Assembly (NCBI RefSeq): GCF_022095695.1
Contig: NZ_JAIFZM010000023.1
Coordinates: forward strand, 1 to 44,650
Reading direction: 5' to 3'
From: Oceanobacillus jordanicus
GTDB taxonomy: Bacteria; Bacillota; Bacilli; Bacillales; Amphibacillaceae
DNA: 44,650 nucleotides
Made by a program: the position numbers and the translations under genes. The notes under the pieces were generated by a model. That model did no database searches and was not told the DNA's origin. It saw only the letters and a list, made by a program, of their open reading frames with translations. Of this stretch, positions 25,920 through 35,038 are shown piece by piece; positions within the stretch are counted from its first letter, which is position 1; each line of letters opens with the position of its first letter.

Positions 25920-25995
25920 CCTAAAATCCCCCTTTATTCAAAGAAATGATTAAACCATTACTCATCCACACCCTCCTTTTCGATAGTTTTATATG

Positions 25996-26030
25996 AAAAA
26001 AGGCAACATAAAGGAAATAATGGCCTTTTT
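25996..26030 (-). terminator. Internal terminator/attenuator between appF and appA
   Basis: On the minus strand AAAAAGGC pairs with GCCTTTTT and a T-rich end follows. It lies in the 225-base gap between the ATPase genes and appA, so appABC may have an additional promoter or partial read-through. Confidence 0.5.
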
Positions 26031-26144
26031 GCACGTGAGGATAGCTTGAGATATTATCAGAAGAGGTTCTCACCAAATTCCTTGCTCTAAAGACGTGCGA
26101 TTTTAATCTTGCATTACTTTGTTGCTAACTTTGATAAACGTTAC

Positions 26145-27143
26145 CTAATCATGGTGTAAATGGCAGGATACCTCGTGTTCTGTGCCAACGGCAGCTAATG
26201 ATGGTACTTCCTTTTCACACCGCTCATGTGCAAACGGACATCTCGTCCGGAAGGCACATCCGGAAGGGGGGTTAGCTGGACTTGGTATGTCTCCTTTTAA
26301 CTTTATGGCAGGTTCATCTGCCTTCTTCTTGGTAAGGGTTGGAATAGAAGACAGTAATGCCTGTGTATAAGGATGGGCAGGTTCCTGAAAAAGTTTAGAG
26401 GTTGGTGCTATCTCGACAATTTTTCCTAAGTACATCACGGCAACGCGGTCACTAATATGCTTCACAACACTAAGGTCATGGGCGATAAACAAATACGTAA
26501 GTCCGAGCTCTTCCTGTAAATCCTTCATAAGATTTAGTACTTGTGCCTGAATAGATATGTCCAAAGCGGAGACAGGTTCATCGCAAACAACAAATTCGGG
26601 ATTTGTAATAAGTGCCCTCGCAATGCTAATTCGTTGTCTTTGACCACCGGAAAATTCATGGGGATACTTTAAGCGGTCTTCAGCACGTAGCCCAACTTTT
26701 TCGATGAATTCTATCGCCTTTGCTTGCCTCTCTTTTTTTGATAAAGAAGTTTGAACAAGCAATGGTTCTTCTACCAATTCAGCTACACTCATCTTGGAAT
26801 TTAGAGAGCCAAATGGATCCTGGAAGACCATTTGCATATTTCGTCGATAGGGACGGAATTGATTTCTTTTCATGCTTGTGATATTTGCATCTTTATAAAG
26901 TATGGTGCCTTCCGTAGCATCGAGCAGCTTGAGAATAACCCTGCCAAGTGTTGATTTTCCAGATCCTGATTCCCCTACAATACCAAGGGTTTCGCCTTGA
27001 TTGATGGATAATGATATGTCATCTACTGCTTTCAGTTGGCCAACCGTTCGTTTAAAAACGCCACCCTTAATCGGGAAGTATTTTTTAATATTCCGAACAT
27101 TTAGGACAGGCGTTTCTTCTTTTGTTTCATTTTTTATAGTCAT
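26145..27143 (-). CDS. appF: Oligopeptide ABC transporter ATPase AppF
   Basis: 332-residue ATPase. Walker [10 protein letters not shown], signature FSGGQRQRIS, Walker B VVCDEPVSALD and the switch His in FIAHDLSVVKH are intact; the OppF-type C-terminus has the Cys motif GCAFRTRCPFAHERC. ATG 27143 is preferred because CGGAGGTGAAGG precedes it; the frame is open to 27173. It overlaps the appD stop (ATGA), so translation is coupled. Confidence 0.93.
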   Translation of the reverse strand: MTIKNETKEETPVLNVRNIKKYFPIKGGVFKRTVGQLKAVDDISLSINQGETLGIVGESGSGKSTLGRVILKLLDATEGTILYKDANITSMKRNQFRPYRRNMQMVFQDPFGSLNSKMSVAELVEEPLLVQTSLSKKERQAKAIEFIEKVGLRAEDRLKYPHEFSGGQRQRISIARALITNPEFVVCDEPVSALDISIQAQVLNLMKDLQEELGLTYLFIAHDLSVVKHISDRVAVMYLGKIVEIAPTSKLFQEPAHPYTQALLSSIPTLTKKKADEPAIKLKGDIPSPANPPSGCAFRTRCPFAHERCEKEVPSLAAVGTEHEVSCHLHHD

Positions 27144-28126
27144 TCCTTCACCTCCGAGGGATAAAGATGACAACGAACATGATGTTCCGAATCACTTGTA
27201 GACAAGCTAGGGTTTTGTGAATGGCATTTTTCCATTACATGGGGACAGCGTGTTGAAAACCGACAGCCCGATGGAAAATCATAAGCTGGCGGAACGGTTC
27301 CCTTGATCGTACCAAGTCGGTTTACGTCTTTATCCACCATAGGTAGGCTATCCAATAAACCTTGTGTATAGGGATGTTTTGGTGATTCAAGTAATACATC
27401 AACAGTAGCTTCCTCTACAATCTGACCACCATACATCACCATCACCCGATCAGCATATTGAGAAACCACGCCAACATCGTGGGTGATTAAGAGAAGCGCC
27501 ATTTGAAATCTTTCTTTCATTTCGTTCATTAAATCAAGGATTTGTGCCTGAATCGTAACGTCGAGGGCAGTGGTTGGCTCATCGGCTATTAATAACATAG
27601 GGTCACAAGAAATGGCCATCGCAATCATCACCCGCTGGCGCATTCCGCCTGAGAGCTGGTGAGGGAACTCCTTCATTATTTCTTCAGCTCTTGATAGACC
27701 AACTAGCTTTAATAAATGGATCGCATGCCGGTGAGCTTCTTGTCGACTCATATTTTTATGCTTTCTAACAATTTCCGTGATTTGGTTTCCGATCGTAAAC
27801 ACGGGATTAAGTGCCGTCATTGGCTCCTGAAAGATCATCGCTATATCATTACCACGGATTTTTGTCATCTGCTTGGCGTTATAATTGGTAATGTCCTTTC
27901 CATTAAGCGTGATTTTTCCGCCTTCAATACGACCTGGTTTATTAATTAATTGCATAATAGAAAGTGCACTTATGCTTTTGCCACTTCCCGATTCGCCAAC
28001 TAGCGCGACGGTCTCCCCAGGGGAAATCTTGAAAGATATATCATCCACTGCCTTAGCGGTCTTTCCTTCTTCTAGATGAAAATATGTCTTTAAATTATCC
28101 ACTTGCAGCACGGCTTGCTGTGTCAT
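27140..28126 (-). CDS. appD: Oligopeptide ABC transporter ATPase AppD
   Basis: 328-residue OppD-type ATPase, first gene of the operon. Walker [14 protein letters not shown], signature [10 protein letters not shown], Walker [13 protein letters not shown], switch [11 protein letters not shown] and the C-terminal [15 protein letters not shown] cysteine motif are all present. ATG 28126 follows GTGGGGTG. The D-F-A-B-C order matches B. subtilis appDFABC rather than oppABCDF, which is the main reason for the symbols. Confidence 0.93.
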   Translation of the reverse strand: MTQQAVLQVDNLKTYFHLEEGKTAKAVDDISFKISPGETVALVGESGSGKSISALSIMQLINKPGRIEGGKITLNGKDITNYNAKQMTKIRGNDIAMIFQEPMTALNPVFTIGNQITEIVRKHKNMSRQEAHRHAIHLLKLVGLSRAEEIMKEFPHQLSGGMRQRVMIAMAISCDPMLLIADEPTTALDVTIQAQILDLMNEMKERFQMALLLITHDVGVVSQYADRVMVMYGGQIVEEATVDVLLESPKHPYTQGLLDSLPMVDKDVNRLGTIKGTVPPAYDFPSGCRFSTRCPHVMEKCHSQNPSLSTSDSEHHVRCHLYPSEVKE

Positions 28127-28271
28127 GTTAACACCCCACTCTTCAATTAATAGAAGAAAAATATGATAGCTTTTTTAAAATAGAATGATTCGTATAAAAT
28201 ATGAGGTGAACTTGTATAATATTCTTTTTTTATGAGAGAAAAGTATGAGGGTGGGACAAAAGAGTTACGAT

Positions 28272-28313
28272 AAAAAACAAACTCCCGAGCTAATTTATCA
28301 TCGAGAGTTTGTT
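28272..28313 (-). terminator. Terminator of the DUF3231/membrane protein operon
   Basis: On the minus strand AACAAACTC pairs with GAGTTTGTT, with an inner TCG/CGA step, followed by six T. It overlaps the stop codon of the gene at 28312. Confidence 0.85.
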
Positions 28314-28815
28314 AAGTAGAATCAGTTCGATTATGGTAAATAAATTTCAATAAAACCCATCTGATCAATCCCCCTACAGCTAGTCCAACTGGTAGAGAAA
28401 GCATTGGCAGCCACATCGGGCCGATTAAATAGCCAGAAATTTTGAGCACCGGTGAAAATATAAGACCAAGTGTTACAAAGTATGCGGAAAACACAAGCGG
28501 TAAGTAGGCGAAGGCTTTTTTACCACCACCGGCATCTTTATAAGCGTCCCATATACCGAAGAAGTAGAGGCAGGGATAAAACATCAGCCAAAGATAATTA
28601 GTCTGTTCAATAGCCTCTTCGATATTAAAATGAAAGCTTAAGATGATAATTCGGTTAAAGTTCCCCATGACATTAATAAGAAATTCTAACCCAATAAGGG
28701 TGAGTCCTTTCAGATACTTTTTATTTAACAGCTGCCCAAAACCCGGTAAGGCAATACTCCATAAAATGGCCTCTAGTTTTTTGCTTTTTTCCTTGAGATT
28801 TGTCTCCATAGACAC
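28312..28815 (-). CDS. TM2-like integral membrane protein
   Basis: 167 residues with about five hydrophobic segments. Its first helix region reads AILWSIALPGFGQLLNKKYLKGLTLIGLEF, the pattern of small membrane proteins related to the TM2/DUF5683 group. GTG 28815 starts 2 bases after the preceding DUF3231 stop (ATG 28809 is an alternative), so expression is coupled to two DUF3231 genes. No function is known; it may anchor or transport for the same process as those genes. Confidence 0.75.
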   Translation of the reverse strand: MSMETNLKEKSKKLEAILWSIALPGFGQLLNKKYLKGLTLIGLEFLINVMGNFNRIIILSFHFNIEEAIEQTNYLWLMFYPCLYFFGIWDAYKDAGGGKKAFAYLPLVFSAYFVTLGLIFSPVLKISGYLIGPMWLPMLSLPVGLAVGGLIRWVLLKFIYHNRTDST

Positions 28816-28817
28816 AC

Positions 28818-29825
28818 CTATTTCGCTAATTCTTTTCTGTCAGCTGCAATAGGGGGCTGTTCCATCCAACCTTTTTCAATGAAAATATTGGCAGAGTCAT
28901 TTGCGTACTTAGAAATTTCGGCAATTAATCGGGTATATTGTAAAGCTAAGTCATGTCGTGGACTAGTAGATATTGAAATACCGTATTCCCCAATACTTGA
29001 ATTAATGAGAGTAGATACCACATACATCATTAACTTGTCAGAGAATGGCGCGGTGGTAGAAGTTGTGACCTCTGACGTTAATAAAGGTGATCCTTGGGGA
29101 AGATTGTCTACATGCAGCAATTTAGTAAAAACAGATAGGTGCTTTTCGGAAATATCCCTTCCTCTTTCAAAGAAGCGCCTTAGTTCTTTGGAGGGAGAAA
29201 CCTGACTAAACCCGGTGATCAGTGCATGTCCCAGTGCATTTCTTTGTGAATGAAAAAGAAGGTTACTTATCTCGATGCCAAGCAACGGTCTACGTTCACC
29301 AAACCAACCCGCTAGAAAGCTATCCTTTTTAACGAATTCCACTTGTTGAGGCGTTGGAAGAACGGGGTTTTTGGAACTAAGTCCTTTTACCTTAGAGAGC
29401 GCTTTCGTCTTAATATAAAGTTCCTTTGTTGAAGTTAAGCACCCGGAAAAAAATTGAATAACATCTTTCCTGTCCGACACAGACAATGCCATGCTGTACA
29501 TACTTAAGGACATGATGGACATATTTAAAACATATTCGAGATATAATGCATCGGAAAATAATCTTGGCGCATCTGGTTCAACGTCTTCCTCTGTAAAACC
29601 TTTGGGAATTGGATAATCTTCTGCTTTAAAAAGAGCAATAACCTCATTATTTTTTTGTTCAGCAAGTAACTTGGATTCTTTCAGTATTCCCTTAATGTCT
29701 TGGTCATCAATATGTGTTAGAAAATGTGTTAACCCACATATTGCAAGTGTATTGCTTTGAAAGGCAGTCCATAAGTGGGACACTTCTGAGGCTGTAAGGC
29801 GACTGTTTGTGTGTTTTTCTTCCAC
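28818..29825 (-). CDS. DUF3231 family protein, second copy
   Basis: 335-residue DUF3231 protein made of two related all-helical halves of about 160 residues. The linkers IPKGFTEEDVEPDAPRLFSD and APFSDKLMMYVVSTLIN mark corresponding positions, consistent with duplicated ferritin-like four-helix bundles. GTG 29825 is chosen because GGGAGAG precedes it and the product then aligns end to end with its paralogue (336 residues); the ATG at 29840 lies upstream of the site. Ferritin-type metal ligands are not obvious. The family occurs in spore-formers and has no established function. It overlaps no neighbour and is tightly packed in a three-gene operon. Confidence 0.85.
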   Translation of the reverse strand: MEEKHTNSRLTASEVSHLWTAFQSNTLAICGLTHFLTHIDDQDIKGILKESKLLAEQKNNEVIALFKAEDYPIPKGFTEEDVEPDAPRLFSDALYLEYVLNMSIMSLSMYSMALSVSDRKDVIQFFSGCLTSTKELYIKTKALSKVKGLSSKNPVLPTPQQVEFVKKDSFLAGWFGERRPLLGIEISNLLFHSQRNALGHALITGFSQVSPSKELRRFFERGRDISEKHLSVFTKLLHVDNLPQGSPLLTSEVTTSTTAPFSDKLMMYVVSTLINSSIGEYGISISTSPRHDLALQYTRLIAEISKYANDSANIFIEKGWMEQPPIAADRKELAK

Positions 29826-29826
29826 G

Positions 29827-30837
29827 TTACTCTCTCCCATTCTGAATTAAATCGTTTCTATCTACCATTCTTGGTGGCTCCTCCAACCAGTGGTTATGAA
29901 TCATTAACTTTGTACCTTCTTCTGCATAAAGGGCAATTTCACCACTTAACCTTGCGTAAAGTGCTGCGATATCACGCCTTGTATTCGTTGCGATACTTAA
30001 TCCATAAAAACCAATCCCCTGTGAGATCATACCTATTGTATAAAACAACAGAAGCTTGTCAGAAAAGGGGCTGATACTAGCAGATTCGGTCACATAGCTA
30101 TCCGATCCCATCGGTGTTGGGATATTACTTTTCGCTAAGTGGTCCGAAAAAGTAGATACATGTTTTTTAGCTATGTTATTCCCCTTTAATAAATAGGATT
30201 TCACTTCATCTGATTTGGCAACCTGAGCAAAACCTAATATGGTCGCTGCACCTAATGTATTCCTCTCCATATTTGCGTAAAGCTGAGCAATTTCCATGGC
30301 AAGCAAAGGACGCTTATCACCAAACCATCCATTCATAAAGCTTTCTTTTGTAACAAAGTTTACATTTTCAGGTGTAGGGATGGTTGGAGGAGAAACATAT
30401 ACTCCTTTTTTCTGAGCGATTGTAACAGCTTGCATATGCATGGAATTAGCATTACCTAATGATTCTGTATAGAACTGGTAAATGTCAGCATTGGAACTCT
30501 GCGAAACACCATTCGCACTACTTGTCATCGCGAGGGTGAACAGCTGAATCGTGTAGTGAAGCATATAGGTGTCTGAGTATAAACGAGGTGCTTCCACATC
30601 AACGTCCTCTTCTGAGAATCCTTTAGGTATAGGACAAGCATTCTCTGTTAGTAATTGGGCAGCATTTTCTAATTCAAATGTAGAGACCCCATAAACTTTT
30701 TCCAGTAAGTCGCGAATCTCCCCATCCTCTGCCTTCTGCTTAAAGTAAGATAATATTGCCTTTGTGGAAGAGGCATTCATATACGTTCCCCACAAATTTG
30801 CAATTTCTGAAGCGGTAGCCTTTGTATGTTTATCCAT
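29827..30837 (-). CDS. DUF3231 family protein, first copy
   Basis: 336-residue protein, the same double-bundle plan as the next gene, and about as similar to it as independent paralogues. Landmarks are ASEIANLWGTYM, CPIPKGFSEEDVDVEAPRLYSD, ESFMNGWFGDKRPLLAMEIAQL and ISPFSDKLLLFYTIGMI. AGGAGGG stands 8 bases before ATG 30837. It is divergent from the second ger operon across 149 bases; this arrangement and the family's distribution hint at a spore-linked role, but that is inference. Confidence 0.87.
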   Translation of the reverse strand: MDKHTKATASEIANLWGTYMNASSTKAILSYFKQKAEDGEIRDLLEKVYGVSTFELENAAQLLTENACPIPKGFSEEDVDVEAPRLYSDTYMLHYTIQLFTLAMTSSANGVSQSSNADIYQFYTESLGNANSMHMQAVTIAQKKGVYVSPPTIPTPENVNFVTKESFMNGWFGDKRPLLAMEIAQLYANMERNTLGAATILGFAQVAKSDEVKSYLLKGNNIAKKHVSTFSDHLAKSNIPTPMGSDSYVTESASISPFSDKLLLFYTIGMISQGIGFYGLSIATNTRRDIAALYARLSGEIALYAEEGTKLMIHNHWLEEPPRMVDRNDLIQNGRE

Positions 30838-30901
30838 TGCAATAACCCTCCTTTATTCCGGTGAGTATAGTTTGGCATTCAACAATCGTTTTATACGTGT
30901 C

Positions 30902-30931
30902 TTGAAATATCAGGAAAGTGTTCTGTATAAA
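30902..30931 (+). promoter_or_regulatory. Weak promoter candidate for ger operon 2
   Basis: TTGAAA, 18 bases, TATAAA is a sigma-A-like match upstream of the A subunit gene. Known ger operons use sigma-G, and I could not find a convincing sigma-G element, so this is tentative. Confidence 0.25.
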
Positions 30932-30986
30932 AACCTTCCTTTACGGGAAAAAAAAGGAAAGGTCCTACTGAGGAGGGGGTGGAGTT

Positions 30987-32528
30987 ATGGGGCGGAATTT
31001 TTTCAGAAGACGCAAGCTAAAACAAGAGTCTGCTGAAGGAGAAGACTTTTCAACAGAAATCGGAGTAGATCTTGAAAAGAATTTGCAAGATCTACAGACT
31101 ATGATTGGGAGTCCCGAGGATCTGGTGATACACAGGTTAAATCTGGGGTTTAATGTGAAGGCTGCAGTAGCTTTTATCAGTGGGTTAAGTAACAAGGAAG
31201 CCATACATAATGACTTAATTAAAAATTTGCTGCGAAATAGAGAGAAGGAAGCGGGTAGCGACACGCCAGATGAACTGATCAAACAGCTTAAGCTTGACTT
31301 GATTAGTATTGGAAGTGTAGAGCAAACAAATTCCTTAGATAAATTAACAATTGACTTATTGTCAGGCAAATCGGTCGTCTATGTAGAGGGAACAGCGGAG
31401 GCCCTTCTGATGGGCACAGAAAAGTGGGAAACGCGATCAATTGATGAGCCCATTTCAGAATCTCTTATTAGGGGGCCTAGGGAAGGATTCGTAGAAAATC
31501 TACAGACAAATATGATGCTGATACGCAGACATATCCGTGATCCGAACCTTCGTTTTGATACAAGTGAAGTGGGAAGAAGGTCGAAGAAAAAGCTTGTTGT
31601 CTGCTATGTGGATGGTATTGTAAATCCTGATATGGTCAAAGAAGTAGACCGGCGTCTCTCTTCTATTGATATGGACAGTGCAATGGAATCAGGATATATC
31701 GAGCAATGGATAGAGGATAGTTATTTGTCTCCCTTTCCTCAAATGGACAATACAGAGCGTCCTGATAAAGTAGCATCCGCTGTACTACAAGGAAAGGTGA
31801 GTATTCTTTTAGATGGTAGTCCATTTGCTTTAATTGCCCCGATTACGATTGCGAATGCATTTAAGTCACCAGAGGATTACTACGACCGCTGGTTAATTGG
31901 TACATTCTTAAGAGTCATTCGCTATATAGGAGCATTTATTACGATGTTTCTTCCTGCACTCTATATTGCTCTTGTTTCCTATCACCAGGGGATGATTCCT
32001 TCTCAATTAGCATTTTCGATTGCTGCAACACGAGAAGGAGTCCCATTTCCAGCATTTGTTGAGGCCCTTATTATGGGTTTAACAATGGAGCTTTTGCGAG
32101 AAGCAGGTGCAAGGCTTCCCAGGACGATTGGGCAAACAATTGGCATCGTTGGTGGACTTGTGATCGGAGAGGCGGCAGTTAGTGCCGGGATTGTTAGTCC
32201 GATTATGGTGATTGTTGTTGCCCTTACAGCCGTGGCTTCGTTTACGATACCTTTGTATAGTGTGGCGATATCCTTTCGCCTCCTCCGTTTTGGGTTTATG
32301 TTTGCGGCTGCTGTCCTGGGGTTATATGGAATCGTGCTTGTTTACATCATGATAAATATACACATCGTAAACTTAAAAAGCATGGGTGTTCCCTATTCCA
32401 CGCCTTTCGCCCCAAGCTTTATCAAGGACTGGAAGGACTTGGTGTTGCGTGGACCTATTCCAATGATGAATGAAAGGCCCAGAAATCTTAAACCAAAGGA
32501 TACAACGTCTGGGAATTTAAGGAGGTAA
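30987..32528 (+). CDS. GerA-type spore germinant receptor, A subunit (operon 2)
   Basis: 513 residues, full-length A subunit with a basic N-terminal tail (RNFFRRRKLKQE), a soluble domain (about 40-280: LIRGPREGFVENLQTNMMLIRRHIRDPNLR; GRRSKKKLVVCYVDGI) and a five-helix membrane domain with REGVPFPAFVEALIMGLTMELLREAGARLP. GAGGAGGGGG precedes ATG 30987. A Pro-rich tail ends the protein. It belongs to a different subclass from the operon-1 A subunit, shown by the longer N-terminus and C-terminus. Confidence 0.94.
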   Translation: MGRNFFRRRKLKQESAEGEDFSTEIGVDLEKNLQDLQTMIGSPEDLVIHRLNLGFNVKAAVAFISGLSNKEAIHNDLIKNLLRNREKEAGSDTPDELIKQLKLDLISIGSVEQTNSLDKLTIDLLSGKSVVYVEGTAEALLMGTEKWETRSIDEPISESLIRGPREGFVENLQTNMMLIRRHIRDPNLRFDTSEVGRRSKKKLVVCYVDGIVNPDMVKEVDRRLSSIDMDSAMESGYIEQWIEDSYLSPFPQMDNTERPDKVASAVLQGKVSILLDGSPFALIAPITIANAFKSPEDYYDRWLIGTFLRVIRYIGAFITMFLPALYIALVSYHQGMIPSQLAFSIAATREGVPFPAFVEALIMGLTMELLREAGARLPRTIGQTIGIVGGLVIGEAAVSAGIVSPIMVIVVALTAVASFTIPLYSVAISFRLLRFGFMFAAAVLGLYGIVLVYIMINIHIVNLKSMGVPYSTPFAPSFIKDWKDLVLRGPIPMMNERPRNLKPKDTTSGNLRR

Positions 32529-32534
32529 ACTTTG

Positions 32535-33650
32535 GTGAGTGATTTTAAATATGGGGATGAAACAATCAGTTCGCGAGAGATTATGATAGCATTGCCCGCT
32601 GTAACCATCGGGGTTGGAATTCTTTCGTTACCACGTGAAATAGCGTTGCTCACAGTTGGTGCTGATGGGTGGATCGCCCTCTTAGTAGCCGGTATCATGA
32701 TCACAGTTATTACATGGATGACCTCTAAGCTAGCAGCCAGTTATCCAGGAGAAACATTTTTATCCTATTCTTCTAAACTTGTTACAAAGCCTGTATCCAT
32801 TTTATTTAGCCTTATTCTCGTTATGCAAAGCTTACTTTTGAGTGCCTATGTAATCAGGGTTATCGCAGAGATTGCAAAAGCGTACTTATTTGATCGGACT
32901 CCTTTGGAAGTTATTTCACTCACCTTCCTTCTAGTCGTCGTGTATGCCGTGTCTGGTTCCAGGGCAGGTTTGTTCCGTTTAAATATGTTATTTTTCCCGA
33001 TTATCGTGCTTATTACATTCATATTGTCACTGTTTTCTTTTGGCTGGTTTGAAATGGATAACTTATTTCCAATTTTTGAAACTGGCGTAAGGGATCAAAT
33101 AAAGGCAACGGAGATAAGTGGTTTGGCATTTGTTGGTTTTAACATCCTTTTCTTTTATATAACGCTTGTGAAAGACACAAAAAAGGTACCGAAGGCGTCT
33201 GTTCATGGAATGCTTATGGTTATTGGGTTGTACCTGCTTATTTTCTTCGTTAATTTAGGCGTGTTTGGAAACGCAGTTACGGGAAATTTGGTATATCCAC
33301 TAATTGAACTGGCAAAAGAAATAGAAATACCAGGAGGATTTTTTGAACGGTTCGATTCCTTCTTTTTTGTTATTTGGATAATGGCTATTTTTAATACAAC
33401 CGCTATGTCGGTTGATGTTAGTATTTATGCCTTACAGCCTTTCACCAAGCTAAAAAAACAAACATTACTTTTTTGCATGGCTCCCCTCATTTATATTATC
33501 GGAATGGTGCCAGAAGGATCTATAGAAGTTGCGAAATTAGGTACATTCATCGGTTATTTTGGAATTATCTCTTCTTCAGGCATTACGTTAATACTGTTCA
33601 CAATCTCCAAAATCAGACGAGGGAGGAAAAAAGAACATGCAGCTAAATAA
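32535..33650 (+). CDS. Spore germination permease, B subunit (operon 2)
   Basis: 371-residue APC-type permease with ten helices (SSREIMIALPAVTIGVGILSLPRE start). AAGGAGGT ends 8 bases before GTG 32535; TTG 32532 is an alternative. It follows the A gene by 6 bases and overlaps the C gene by 14 bases. It is the probable germinant-binding subunit; the ligand is unknown. Confidence 0.92.
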   Translation: MSDFKYGDETISSREIMIALPAVTIGVGILSLPREIALLTVGADGWIALLVAGIMITVITWMTSKLAASYPGETFLSYSSKLVTKPVSILFSLILVMQSLLLSAYVIRVIAEIAKAYLFDRTPLEVISLTFLLVVVYAVSGSRAGLFRLNMLFFPIIVLITFILSLFSFGWFEMDNLFPIFETGVRDQIKATEISGLAFVGFNILFFYITLVKDTKKVPKASVHGMLMVIGLYLLIFFVNLGVFGNAVTGNLVYPLIELAKEIEIPGGFFERFDSFFFVIWIMAIFNTTAMSVDVSIYALQPFTKLKKQTLLFCMAPLIYIIGMVPEGSIEVAKLGTFIGYFGIISSSGITLILFTISKIRRGRKKEHAAK

Positions 33651-34812
33651 AAAAGTGCTTGTTTTCCTCATTTCTTCTACTATTTTTCTTGCTGGTTGCT
33701 GGGATAGAGTAGACATTGAAGAACGTGGGTTTATTGTTGGGACGGCCATCGATCTGGTTAATCAGGAAAAGGAAAATGAATATGAAGTGATGATGACAAA
33801 TCAGTTTGTTATCCCGTCGGGTATAGGGACATTAATGCAAGGAGGCGGGGGGCAGGCGTTTATGAATGTCTCAGAAAAAGGTACAAGCGTTTTTAGAACA
33901 AATCGGAAGTTTTCTCGGATAAATAGCCAAGAGCCATTCTATCAACATCTAAAAGTTCTTGTAGTATCCGAAGAGGTCCTTATACAACCTCATTTGTTCT
34001 CCAATATGATGGATTTCTTTATTCGTGATCATGCGTTACGGAGATCCATTCGATTATTGGTGGCCCACGAAGATGCAAAGGAAATATTGAACTCGACACC
34101 TGAAAACACCGATGTTCCAGCCATGTATCTTGACGATTTGATGGAAAACGTAGATAGGAATACGAACACCATCAAACCTATACATATTGGGGAAATTCAG
34201 GAACTAATCTTAAACCAGCAGAGTTATGTACTTCCAGTCGTAAGAAAGGTGGGCTCTATGGCTGAATATGGTAACGTAGTGGTTATGGATGGGGAAAGTA
34301 ACCAAATGGTCGGTTCACTTAATGAGGACGAAACAAGTGGTTTAGGATTTATAAATGGCCACACAGAAGGTGGCGTCTTGGAGGTACAGGTTGATGAAAG
34401 CCCATTGGCAGTCGAAATCACAAAAATAAATCAAAAAATGAAAATTACCAATACGCAAAAGAATAATGTAGAAGTGGAAATTTCTATTTTAATTGACGGA
34501 AATATTGCAGAATATTTTGGTGTGGAAAGTGTATTAGATGAAAAGTTTTTAGAGAAGGCTGAAGCATCCACAGAAAAAAAAGTAAAAGAATTGACTGCAA
34601 AAACGATTAAAAAAGTGCAGCAGGAGCTTAACACAGACGTCCTAGGAGTTAGTAAAAACCTATATCAATTCCACTATGATTTCTGGCAGGAAGTAAAAGA
34701 AGACTGGGAAAACGGGGAGAACTACTTTTCAAGCGCTGATATTAAGATCAACTCCGAAGTTAAAATAGACAGAGTAGGCTCGGCGGATCGAATAAAAATG
34801 AAGGAGGAGTGA
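33637..34812 (+). CDS. Spore germination lipoprotein, C subunit (operon 2)
   Basis: 391-residue GerC-type lipoprotein with lipobox FLAGC followed by WDRVDIEERGFIVGTAID, then the three-domain layout of the family (HLKVLVVSEEVL; KPIHIGEIQELIL; VKELTAKTIKKVQQELNTDVLGV near the C-terminus). GGGAGG lies before ATG 33637, inside the end of the permease gene. A small ORF with its own ribosome site follows 7 bases later. Confidence 0.93.
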   Translation: MQLNKKVLVFLISSTIFLAGCWDRVDIEERGFIVGTAIDLVNQEKENEYEVMMTNQFVIPSGIGTLMQGGGGQAFMNVSEKGTSVFRTNRKFSRINSQEPFYQHLKVLVVSEEVLIQPHLFSNMMDFFIRDHALRRSIRLLVAHEDAKEILNSTPENTDVPAMYLDDLMENVDRNTNTIKPIHIGEIQELILNQQSYVLPVVRKVGSMAEYGNVVVMDGESNQMVGSLNEDETSGLGFINGHTEGGVLEVQVDESPLAVEITKINQKMKITNTQKNNVEVEISILIDGNIAEYFGVESVLDEKFLEKAEASTEKKVKELTAKTIKKVQQELNTDVLGVSKNLYQFHYDFWQEVKEDWENGENYFSSADIKINSEVKIDRVGSADRIKMKEE

Positions 34813-34819
34813 AGCATAG

Positions 34820-34975
34820 GTGAAAACATTGTTGGACTGGATCCCTGGGTGGGTAGTGTTTTTTAACGCTTTATTGGCTTTTGTTATCCCCTTCTTCATT
34901 TATCTTATAAACAAAAAACTACATGACATTGGTGATCCTGAATGGAAAAAAACAAATGATAAAAAAGGTAGATAG
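34820..34975 (+). CDS. Small single-helix membrane protein of ger operon 2 (candidate D subunit)
   Basis: GTG 34820, about 10 bases after AGGAGGAG, opens a 51-residue ORF. Residues 7-31 are a hydrophobic helix (WIPGWVVFFNALLAFVIPFF); the remainder is charged, with a KKLHD...EWKKTNDKK tail facing the cytoplasm by the positive-inside rule. It starts 7 bases after the C subunit stop, so it is part of the operon. Several ger operons carry such small D subunits, usually with two helices; this one has one, so the assignment rests on position and size. Confidence 0.6.
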   Translation: MKTLLDWIPGWVVFFNALLAFVIPFFIYLINKKLHDIGDPEWKKTNDKKGR

Positions 34976-35038
34976 TAGACTTCGATGGGGTAATGATACA
35001 ATGAAGTAAGAAGTTTGTTTTTGGAGGAGAGATAGAGA

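Noticed and set aside
30838-30986. Sigma-G promoter for ger operon 2.
   Set aside because: GGCATT is present, but no CATNNTA-type -10 lies at 17-18 bases.
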